Shown here in pieces: positions 28,539 through 36,272 of a stretch of DNA of 64,000 nucleotides. This DNA is from Candidatus Kapaibacterium sp. Lineage in GTDB: Bacteria > Bacteroidota > Ignavibacteria > Kapaibacteriales > UBA2268. Position 1 is the first letter of the stretch. Every line of letters begins with the position of its first letter. The stretch spans positions 62,001 to 126,000 of the forward strand of contig JAMLHE010000008.1 of assembly GCA_023957315.1 (NCBI GenBank), written 5' to 3'. Made by a program: the position numbers and the translations under genes. The notes under the pieces are model-generated. The model saw only the letters and a list, made by a program, of their open reading frames with translations, did no database searches and was not told where the DNA came from.

Positions 28539-31500
28539 TGTGTGTATCCTCCATGTTTGTGTTCCTCAATCTTGAAATGTAAGTAACGTTGGGTTTGACC
28601 ATTATCGTTTCGAGAACGTGGTAGCCCAAACTATGATTGCGTAATTTCGATACTTTAGAATTCGGGTCATTCATATCTCCGAATATAATTGCATCTGAAG
28701 GACATGCTTCTTGACAAGCTGTCACTACATCAGAGCCTTGAATTTTCTTGCCCTTAATATTTGCTGCAGAACGAGCCTCTTCGATTCTTTGCGAGCAGAA
28801 TGTACATTTTTCCATCACACCACGCGAGCGGACTGTCACTTCGGGATTATTCAATAATTCGAGTGTGTCCTTGCGATAGTAGCCGTCTTTGAAATCGTTA
28901 CGGAAATCAAAGAAATTATATCTTCTAACTTTATACGGGCAGTTGTTGGCACAATATCTCGTACCGACACAACGATTATAAGTCATTTGGTTCAAACCTT
29001 CGGGGCTGTGAGTAGTAGCAACTACCGGGCAAACGTTTTCGCATGGAGCGTTATCGCAATGTTGGCAAAGCATAGGTTGCACACTTGTAATCGGCTCATC
29101 AGGAGTGCCGCTGAAATAGGTATCAATCCGCATCCAGTGCATTTCGCGACCTTTGCCGCATTCTTCTTTGCCCACAATCGGAATATTATTTTCGACATTA
29201 CAAGCTGTAACACAAGCACTACATGCCGTACATTTGTTCATGTCAATAGCCATTGCCCATTTAACACCCGTATATTCTCTATCGGGGTACATGCTATGGC
29301 TTTGGTATTCGTGATGTCCCAAAAGATGGGTTTTCTCTGTTTTTAATGCTTTTTCGTAAGCTTCGCGGTCGTCACCGAATTCATTTTTGAGTCGCGTTTT
29401 TGCTTCTTCGAGCTTATCTTCAAATTCCACATAAAATGGAACTGTATATTCTTGAATTATATGGCGCTTGTAATGGAAATCCTTTACGAATTCTTCATCA
29501 AGCGAATGATGCTCTTGGCTGGAAATCAATTCATATTTTTCGCCGGCTTTAGCAACTGATGCACCGGAATAGATTTTATTTCCGCTTTTATTCATCAAAG
29601 TATAAGCATCAAAACCGACACCTGTCCCAACTTCTCCGCCTCTTGTTCTGCCGTAACCAAGGTCAACGGCAATCACATCATCAACCATTCCCGGTTGAGG
29701 CATTATTGGAAGTCTGAGTGTTTTGCCATTCACGGTTAAGTCAATCATATCGGAGATTTTATCCAATTTGTCCAAACCGTAGGCTACATCAAGTTTTTTT
29801 GCAGTTGCTGGTGACATCATTGCGCAATTGTCCCAAACGACCTTTGTAATCGGATGCGGCACTTCTTGCAACCAGCCATTATTAGCATATTGACCGTCGC
29901 CCAGATAATGTGGCTTAGTCAAAATAACCGTAAAGCCTGATTTGCTCAAGGAATTTTGAGTAGCCGATAATGTAGCTGCATTGAAAACGGCACGAGGAAT
30001 TCCAACTTCATCCCAAGTGAAAATGCCATCGTGCAAACATGAATACCAAAATTCATCATATGAGCTGAAAGTATTGGCACTTGGGAAAACTTTTTGCTGC
30101 CAATGTGCTTTGATAAATTGATGATAAATATCATGATGGTATTGCGAATAATCATCTGCCATCCAGTTGAGCAGGATTGCTTCTTTTTGGCGAGAATCGA
30201 ATATCGGTGCGATAACAGGTTGCTGAGTGCTCAACACACCATTGCGGAGCATGAAATCACCCCAAGATTCGAATTCGTGATTGACAGGCAAAATGTAGTG
30301 ACTGCCTTCAGAAGATTCATTTTCGAGGTGAATCATCGAAACCACTGTCTCAACGCTTTTCAATGCGTCTGTGTAACCAAGTTCACGAGGCAAATGATAT
30401 GCAGGATTTGAATCAAAATGAATCAAAACACCGACATTTCCGGATTTCATTTTAGCACTTAATTGTGCAAAATCTGCAATCGTGTTAGTAGGTCTGTGCA
30501 AAACTTCGTATTTGTCCGAATAAACGTTTGCGACGCTTCCAAGAACTTCGTTCAGCAAATTCGCTGCTATATGACACTCTTCAGGAAGGCTGTTTCCACA
30601 GACGACAAGTGTCTTAGTTGGGTGATGTAAAATGTCATCAACCATCGAAGCCAACTTATCAGCATGTAAACCATATTTTGAAGCAAAATCAGAAAGATTA
30701 TACTGTCGAATTTTTGACATTGCCGAATCGTCTAAATTTGCTGAAGATTGCGATTTTTTGACTGCAATTTCATTAATCAAAGCCATGATAAAATCATACT
30801 GATACTCTGGAGAGAGTTTCAAACGATAGTCTGAATTTGCACCTGTTAGACTGTAATTTGCTTCAACAGTATATAGCTTATTGAAATTTTTAGCATTATC
30901 AAAATCGCGTCTTGAAGTATATTTTTTGATTTGTTCGACTGTAATTCCTTCTGTGCCGAGGAAATCACATTCCAAGCTACGATTACATCAGCTTTATCCC
31001 AAGCAATGACGGGAAGATTTGTATTGCCGTAGCATTTTCTCCCAAGCACTCAATTTGTTTTGATTACCAAACACTTCATAAGTTAAACTTAGCAGTTGGA
31101 TATTTCAGTACAAATTCATTGAACAATTTTTCTTGCGAAGGAGATTTGACCGAATGTGCAATAATGGCAATTTCCTTGCCCGATTGAGACGCAGCTTTCA
31201 ATTTTTCGGTAATATCTTTATCAATGCGTTCCCAATCAGTTTTGGGCATCTCATCTTTGTTGAGAATCAGCTTGCTATCTGATTTTTTGACCGGATAACG
31301 CACTCTTCCCGGGTCGTACAAGTCGAGCATTGCAGCTTGAGCAATAGCATCAACTTTGCCCGCATTAATAGGATGCTGAGGATTGCCGTCCACTTTAATA
31401 GGGCGACCTTCTCTCGTTTTGATTAAAATACCGAGCCCGCTGTTGAGAGATGATGCGTAATAATTAGCATGACCATACACCACTCCCGACGGTTTTTTAT

Positions 31501-31738
31501 TATACGAAATGATTTCGCCTTTATCAGGATAGTCTGTACAAGCAGTAGCCGCAAAAGCCGCAGAAGCACCAAGCACAGCAAGGAACTTTCTCCTTGATTT
31601 ATCGGGGAGTGCATTCAAATCGAAATCGTCCGTGACTCCCTTTTGGAATTCGTGGCGAGTGCTTTCGATACTTTCGGGTTTATTAGCCAATAGATTCAGA
31701 CTTTTCCAAAATCGAGGTTTAGTAGCATTATTATCCAT
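28528..31738 (-). pseudogene. actB: ActB (molybdopterin-like/iron-sulfur subunit of ACIII) broken by three frame changes
   Basis: An N-terminal piece (31738-31076, about 220 residues) has a Tat-like RRKFLAVLG signal. A middle fragment of about 35 codons and a long C-terminal piece (30975-28528, 815 residues) lie in different frames. Joined, they give one ActB of about 1070 residues. The frame shifts at about 31081 (one extra or two missing bases), at the A-run 31035-31038 (one extra A), and at 30971-30974 (one missing base in TGGAA). The C-terminal piece has the cofactor-less molybdopterin-fold part and then intact ferredoxin motifs: CTACSACVTAC, CQHCDNAPCENVCP, CVGTRYCANNCP and CTFCSQ. The start ATG (31738) overlaps the previous stop as TGATG. 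The cause, a real lesion or sequence error, cannot be settled here. Confidence 0.85.
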
Positions 31739-31914
31739 CAACCATCCCCTTTTATGTTTCTGTTTACAGCAAGAGGATGAATTACAACCTTAGGATTGGG
31801 TTGAGTTTCCGTTTTGCCGTTTTTAATAAATTTCACGGGTAAAACATTAAGTGCAAAAACGCCAAGAGCGCTTACACCTATAGAGTTGAAAAATTTTCTT
31901 CTTGTGTTACTCAT
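31738..31914 (-). CDS. Small protein with a twin-arginine-type signal between actA and actB
   Basis: A 58-residue frame, starting with ATG at 31914 and ending in TGA at 31740-31738. It begins MSNTRRKFFNSIGVSALGVF, which looks like a Tat signal (T-R-R-K-F-F followed by a hydrophobic stretch), and ends in a short polar tail containing NPKVVIHPLAVNRNIKGDG. The stop overlaps the actB ATG (TGATG), indicating translational coupling, and it lies 31 bp after actA. The R-R-K-F motif resembles the start of ActB itself, so it could be a cut-down duplicate. It may be a short ACIII accessory or assembly factor. I do not recognise a family, and its function is unknown. Confidence 0.65.
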   Translation of the reverse strand: MSNTRRKFFNSIGVSALGVFALNVLPVKFIKNGKTETQPNPKVVIHPLAVNRNIKGDG

Positions 31915-31945
31915 ATTTCCCGATTCTTAAAAAATTTTACAATCA

Positions 31946-32518
31946 TTAACGATGACAAGCATTACAATTATCAGGTCCTTTATTTACAAATCCGGTCATT
32001 TGTGGCATACGTTTTTCCGGTTCGCGATGGCAATCCAAACAAGAGCCCATCGTGAAGGAATGAACTTGGCTTATTACATCCATTTCGCGAACATCGCCAT
32101 GGCAATTAGCGCAATCTATACCATTGACAACATGCGAAGCATGGTTGAAATAGGCGTATTCCGGCACTCTATGGATTCTTTTCCATGGAATGGGTTTACC
32201 GTCTTTATAATATTGGGTTAACTTCACAATTTCCGGGCTATCAGTTTTTGCGACTGCATGGCAATTCATACATACATCAGCTGATGGTATTGTAGCATGA
32301 CGAGACGTCTCGACACTTGTGTGGCAATATTGGCAATCAATCGCCATATCGCCGGCATGTACTCTGTGTGAGAATTTTATGGGTTGTTCCGGAGCATAAC
32401 CGACGCCGTCTCTTTCGGGCTTAGCCACAAAATACGTAACGGCAAATGATGTAAGTATAATGAATACCGTAAACGGTAATTTTACTTTCAGTGCATAATC
32501 AAGTACAGTCTTTTTCAC
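31946..32518 (-). CDS. actA: ActA, pentahaem cytochrome c subunit of alternative complex III
   Basis: A 190-residue protein with one N-terminal membrane helix (about 14-32) and five haem-binding sites: CQYCH, CMNCH, CANCH, CLDCH and CNACH. Spare histidines (FSHRVHAGD, YFNHASHV, VHSFTMG) can act as distal ligands, as in cytochrome c7-type folds. In ACIII structures ActA takes electrons from the ActB iron-sulfur chain and passes them to ActE or an external acceptor. The start is GTG at 32518, whose G is shared with an upstream TAG. It is the first firm gene of the operon and is intact. Confidence 0.93.
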   Translation of the reverse strand: MKKTVLDYALKVKLPFTVFIILTSFAVTYFVAKPERDGVGYAPEQPIKFSHRVHAGDMAIDCQYCHTSVETSRHATIPSADVCMNCHAVAKTDSPEIVKLTQYYKDGKPIPWKRIHRVPEYAYFNHASHVVNGIDCANCHGDVREMDVISQVHSFTMGSCLDCHREPEKRMPQMTGFVNKGPDNCNACHR

Positions 32519-32628
32519 TACTCGCCTGCTATTATTAGTGATGAATAATTAGGTTTGGAATCGGTTTCAACATGTCCGATAAAGAACATTTTAGTGACAA
32601 CTTCTTTCATTTTCGTAACAAATTCCAA
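32518..32628 (-). CDS. Possible short leader peptide before actA
   Basis: An open frame ends in a TAG that overlaps the actA GTG (TAGTG). From a TTG at 32628, with AAGGA 7 nt upstream, it would encode 36 residues including a repeated VTKM unit. ATG at 32610 is another start. The only support is the overlap and the ribosome-site-like AAGGA. It may be a translated leader coupled to actA or merely chance. Confidence 0.25.
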   Translation of the reverse strand: MEFVTKMKEVVTKMFFIGHVETDSKPNYSSLIIAGE

Positions 32629-32827
32629 AACTTTTTCCTTTTTTAACAAACTTTGACATGCAAAATAAGACACAAAATTATTTTAAACAAGACTAATTTT
32701 AAATTTATTTTTCATATCCATATGTTCTTAGTCATAAATAACACTGTAACACAGTATAAAATAAAGATTTTGTGAATAGACCAAAAACCAATTTCAAACA
32801 TAAAAAACTTTTCCACAATAATCAAAT
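32519..32827. other. Intergenic region between the ACIII and cbb3 operons
   Basis: This 309-bp stretch separates two operons read in the same (minus) direction. It holds the possible leader frame and -7 element described separately, and a small dyad ACTGT-AAC-ACAGT at 32743-32755 that could be a weak hairpin or operator. No strong Rho-independent terminator is seen after the cbb3 cluster, so some read-through into the ACIII operon is possible. Confidence 0.5.
32673..32680 (-). promoter_or_regulatory. Possible -7 element for the ACIII operon
   Basis: On the minus strand the sequence is TAATTTTG, an exact TAnnTTTG match, 155 nt before the actA start codon. No TTG element at the proper distance upstream is seen, so this is tentative. 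Confidence 0.35.
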
Positions 32828-33544
32828 TTAATGACAACAAGATGCTTCGCCCGATAAAACTGTTTCCGGGAGTACCGGACTTATATATGGAATATCGAGA
32901 GCCAATCCACGAAGAATCATTAGAATTGCCACTAAAGCGACTCCGTATGGAATCAATTTATTTATTTTTTGTCTTATATTGATCGAGATGAGGTTTTTTG
33001 AAATGAAGATTGCAGCCATTACGGGAAGAGTCCCGAAGCCAAATGCAGCCATATAAAACGTAGATGTGACGACGTCGCCAGCTGCAAAGGAGCCTGCCAA
33101 TGCGATATAAACCAAGCCGCACGGCAAGAGCCCATTAAGGATTCCGATAAAGAGCAAAGATATTAGGCTTTTAGATTTCAATAGCTTCTGGAATTTGAGT
33201 TTTATAGTTGAAACAAAATAACTAATTTTTTTAGTGTCGTTCAATCTTGAATAATATTTTCTTGGAATTATTACTCCAAGCAAAATTAAAGTTCCAACGA
33301 CCAATGAAAGTTGCTCTTGGAAGCCCCCAAGTTTAAACGAAGCCCCCGCTAAACCAAGTATTAGCCCCATGATTGAATAAGTTATCACTCGTCCGAAATT
33401 GTAGATGAATCCTTCGGAAAAAATTGAAAATTTTGTTGTTCCTTTATGCGGGATAGCCAAAGCAATTGGTCCGCACATACCAATACAGTGCATACTACCA
33501 AGCACACCAAGCATCAATCCGGCGCCGATTAGAGTCCAATCCAT
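32828..33544 (-). CDS. Sulfite exporter TauE/SafE-like (UreH-domain) membrane protein of the cbb3 cluster
   Basis: A 238-residue protein with about six membrane helices. It opens with the cysteine motif SMHCIGMCGP, typical of the UreH-domain proteins encoded beside cbb3 oxidases and thought to help with copper or haem delivery. A second conserved helix has GLLPCGLVY. The protein ends in Ser-Cys-Cys-His, a plausible copper-binding tail. It is the last gene of the cco cluster, 6 bp after fixH, so a role in cbb3 maturation is likely. True sulfite export is improbable. Confidence 0.8.
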   Translation of the reverse strand: MDWTLIGAGLMLGVLGSMHCIGMCGPIALAIPHKGTTKFSIFSEGFIYNFGRVITYSIMGLILGLAGASFKLGGFQEQLSLVVGTLILLGVIIPRKYYSRLNDTKKISYFVSTIKLKFQKLLKSKSLISLLFIGILNGLLPCGLVYIALAGSFAAGDVVTSTFYMAAFGFGTLPVMAAIFISKNLISINIRQKINKLIPYGVALVAILMILRGLALDIPYISPVLPETVLSGEASCCH

Positions 33545-33550
33545 AGTCTA

Positions 33551-33997
33551 TCAATTAAAAATGATTATTTGTTCGTTGTAATAGTTAGTGTCGTTCATAG
33601 TCCAATCAACTTTTACTTTCCAAAGTCCTTTGTTGAATGATGCGGTATTTATGATTTGCATCATTTCATTATTAGGTTGAATTGGAATTTTAACATCGAG
33701 CTTAGAATTATCCGGTCGAAACATCAAAATCGAGCCTGAAATAGGATATTCCAATGAATCGGGATATTTCAGGACAACTTTATTTTCGATATTCGATATA
33801 GTGATTTGCTCTTTGAGTGCTTTTGTTCGCATTACTTTGTCAATTTGTTGCTGGAAAACAAGGTCATGGTCATAATAATTTTCGACCACCAAATCAACTT
33901 TATCTTGCGAAACATAAACCACTAATGACACAAGTAGCACCACAAAAGTGATGTAAAAAGCCGTAATTGCGAAAGCCCAATTTCCATATATTTTCAT
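33551..33997 (-). CDS. fixH: FixH/CcoH family cbb3 oxidase assembly protein
   Basis: A 148-residue protein with one N-terminal membrane helix (about 9-31) and a periplasmic beta-rich domain. The family sequence VENYYDHDLVFQQQID directly after the helix and the near-terminal GLWKVKVDWTMNDTNYYN strand are typical of FixH. It is required for cbb3 assembly in rhizobia, possibly with the copper ATPase CcoI, which is encoded about 5 kb upstream here. It lies 13 bp after ccoG. Confidence 0.88.
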   Translation of the reverse strand: MKIYGNWAFAITAFYITFVVLLVSLVVYVSQDKVDLVVENYYDHDLVFQQQIDKVMRTKALKEQITISNIENKVVLKYPDSLEYPISGSILMFRPDNSKLDVKIPIQPNNEMMQIINTASFNKGLWKVKVDWTMNDTNYYNEQIIIFN

Positions 33998-34010
33998 ATT
34001 TTCTTATTCC

Positions 34011-35477
34011 TCATTTCATGCCGGGTGCCGGTCCAGTAAAGCCTGTATTTACAGTTTGAATTAGTTTGTCGCCGGAGTAAACTCCGATTTGGATGTTATT
34101 CCGAGTGCCGGTAACATATTTTCGGGGTAATTCCAAAATAAAAGTTGCATCGGTCAGCCCTTCAGCAGGGACGTGCAGATGGTCTTTCCCAATAATTTGA
34201 ATCGTTCCGGGAATATCCATTAATTTCAACGAAAAATCCATAGGTTTGAAAGTCTTGTTGATAATAGTCGCAGTGTAAACGTTGGCAACTCCTGTTTCAG
34301 TATTTTGGTACATCGTACCTTTGACTTTCAAAATTGTGGCTTCGATATCGCTTCTGTTGAGCATCAAATATGCTACTAAGCCTGATAATAACAGCAGCAC
34401 AACGCTATAAGCCATAATTCGTGGAGTAAATTTGAACTTTGTGCCTTCAGTAATTTGCAGTTCAGAAGCATAGCGAATCAGATTCTTTGGTTTATTGACC
34501 TTCAACATCACTTCGTCACAAGCATCAATACAAGCAGTACAATTGATACATTCAAGTTGGGTGCCGTTTCGGATGTCAATTCCCGTCGGGCAAACTCTGA
34601 CACAAGCACCGCAATCAACGCAATCACCGGCATCTTCAGGCATATTTTTCTTGAATTTCATTCGCGGCTCGCCACGTTTGAAATCATATGCGACTACGAT
34701 TGAATTTTTGTCCAAAAGCACGGTTTGGAGTCTGCCGTATGGGCAAATAAATGTACAGGCTTGCTCACGAAACCACGAAAAAATGAAGTAGAAAGAACCC
34801 GCGAAAAATATAACGAATACAAATGAAGTCATATGCTCCGCCGGTCCTTCGGTCATATATTTTTGTAACTCATCAATACCAATTATGTATGCTAAAAATA
34901 AATTACTGATGATGAAGGAAAGCAAAATGAAGATAGTCTTCTTCAGCCCCCTTTTGAAGATTTTGTTTGCATTCCATTCAGAGCGCGAAAGTGCCATTTG
35001 TTGCTTGTAATCGCCTTCTATCCAATATTCGATTTTACGAAAAACCATCTCCATGAATATTGTCTGAGGGCATGCCCACCCGCACCATATTCGCCCGTAA
35101 ACAGCGGTAAAGAGGACAACAAACACAATGAAAGCCAGAAATGCAAGAGCGAAAATATAAAAATCTTGGGGCCAAAAAACGATACCGAAAATGATAAATT
35201 TGCGTTGAAAAATATCAAGTAACACGAAAGGTCTGCCATCTACTTTTATAAATGGCAGCACAAACATAAACACTAATAAAACGACAGCTACGACCGAGCG
35301 CCATTTAGTATAGTCGCCTTTGGGCTTTTTGGGATAAATCCAAATGCGGTTTCCTTTTTTATCAATATTTGATACTCTATCCCGAAAGGAAACGCCTGTT
35401 TCAGTTATGAGTTTATCCGTATCGTCGGGATTAATCGCTTCATTGCCGACTTGTTTCAACTCTTTAAAATCACTCAT
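34011..35477 (-). CDS. ccoG: CcoG, polyferredoxin-type cbb3 oxidase accessory protein
   Basis: A 488-residue protein with an N-terminal cytoplasmic part, about five membrane helices, two [4Fe-4S] motifs (CVDCGACVRVCP and CINCTACIDAC, about residues 275-320) and a C-terminal Ig-like periplasmic domain. The membrane part has GRIWCGWACPQTIF and EQACTFICPYGR, both diagnostic of CcoG/RdxA. Known CcoG proteins reduce Cu(II) to Cu(I) for the cbb3 CuB centre. The short cytoplasmic segment before the first helix is longer than usual, at about 70 residues. It is placed between ccoP and fixH. Confidence 0.93.
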   Translation of the reverse strand: MSDFKELKQVGNEAINPDDTDKLITETGVSFRDRVSNIDKKGNRIWIYPKKPKGDYTKWRSVVAVVLLVFMFVLPFIKVDGRPFVLLDIFQRKFIIFGIVFWPQDFYIFALAFLAFIVFVVLFTAVYGRIWCGWACPQTIFMEMVFRKIEYWIEGDYKQQMALSRSEWNANKIFKRGLKKTIFILLSFIISNLFLAYIIGIDELQKYMTEGPAEHMTSFVFVIFFAGSFYFIFSWFREQACTFICPYGRLQTVLLDKNSIVVAYDFKRGEPRMKFKKNMPEDAGDCVDCGACVRVCPTGIDIRNGTQLECINCTACIDACDEVMLKVNKPKNLIRYASELQITEGTKFKFTPRIMAYSVVLLLLSGLVAYLMLNRSDIEATILKVKGTMYQNTETGVANVYTATIINKTFKPMDFSLKLMDIPGTIQIIGKDHLHVPAEGLTDATFILELPRKYVTGTRNNIQIGVYSGDKLIQTVNTGFTGPAPGMK

Positions 35478-35502
35478 TTTTTTGCTTCTTTATAAATAGC
35501 GA

Positions 35503-36069
35503 CTATTGCTCCCAAAGTTCACCTTGTGGAGCTTTAGCATTTGCCGGTTGTGTACCTTTCAATGTTAGAATGTAACTTGCGACCAATTGAACTTCTTCAG
35601 GAGTAAGCAATGGTTTCCAAGAAATCATCCCTTTTTCGGGGACACCGTTAATAATGACGTTCATCGTATTTTCGATTCCACCGCCATGAATATAATAATC
35701 ATCTGTCATATTTGGACCGATGCCGCCTTCGGCATTTGTACCATGGCAAGAAACGCAATTTTCCAAATAAATTGTTTTGCCTTGTTCTAAAGCATCATTA
35801 TCGGTAATTGGTACATACGCAATAGCAGCCCATTTTTCATTCATTTGCTGGATTAGACGCATAGCATCATCAGAGCCGGTGTTGAACTCTGCAAGATACT
35901 CTTCATGTTGGCTGGGTCCAATTTCGGCAATATTATAATAGAAAAAATAGCCGATTCCCCAAATTACAGTTATGATAAATAGCCAAACCCACCATTTAGG
36001 CAAAGGATTGTCGTATTCGAGAATACCGTCATAATTATGTTCTAATAATTTGTCTTCAGTTTGTGACAT
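35503..36069 (-). CDS. ccoP: CcoP-type cytochrome c subunit (subunit III) of cbb3 oxidase, monohaem
   Basis: A 188-residue protein with a CcoP N-terminus (YDGILEYDNPLPKWWVWLF, then a membrane helix). Only one haem site is present, CVSCH (Cys105 to His109), with a likely methionine ligand in GMISWKPLL. Classic CcoP of proteobacteria is about 300 residues with two haems, so this is the short form. The start at 36069 is chosen because AGGAG lies 6 nt before it; an ATG eight codons earlier lacks a site. It overlaps ccoQ by 14 bp. Confidence 0.88.
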   Translation of the reverse strand: MSQTEDKLLEHNYDGILEYDNPLPKWWVWLFIITVIWGIGYFFYYNIAEIGPSQHEEYLAEFNTGSDDAMRLIQQMNEKWAAIAYVPITDNDALEQGKTIYLENCVSCHGTNAEGGIGPNMTDDYYIHGGGIENTMNVIINGVPEKGMISWKPLLTPEEVQLVASYILTLKGTQPANAKAPQGELWEQ

Positions 36070-36262
36070 TTTCATCTCCTGATTTTTTTTCATTTAAGGT
36101 ATCATCAGAATCAAGGGGTAATAAGCCCATGTAGTTTATGAATTTTTTGTCTAATTTGTAAGCCATTATAAAAACAACTACAAAAAAAGTAAAAAAGAAT
36201 AATAAAGTAAAGGTAGGAAGTAGTTCTATACCTTGAATATTTTGAAAAATTTGTCTGAACAT
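36056..36262 (-). CDS. CcoQ-like small subunit of cbb3 oxidase
   Basis: A 68-residue protein with one membrane helix (LLPTFTLLFFFTFFVVVFIM, about residues 14-33) followed by a KLDKKFINYMGLLPLD segment typical of CcoQ-like proteins in Bacteroidota. The start at ATG 36262 is well supported, since AAGGAGG lies 5 nt upstream. It sits between ccoNO and ccoP, 10 bp after the former. CcoQ proteins stabilise the core complex in other bacteria. Confidence 0.8.
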   Translation of the reverse strand: MFRQIFQNIQGIELLPTFTLLFFFTFFVVVFIMAYKLDKKFINYMGLLPLDSDDTLNEKKSGDENVTN

Positions 36263-36272
36263 CACGCCCTCC

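Noticed and set aside
30846..31049. A 67-codon open frame in the middle of actB.
   Set aside because: Part of it (CYGNTNLPVIAWDKADVIVAW) is the out-of-frame middle of ActB; the rest is noise. It is not a separate gene.
32743..32755. Dyad ACTGT-AAC-ACAGT as a terminator for the cbb3 operon.
   Set aside because: The stem is only 5 bp and lacks a U-run in the minus direction, so it is not convincing as a terminator.
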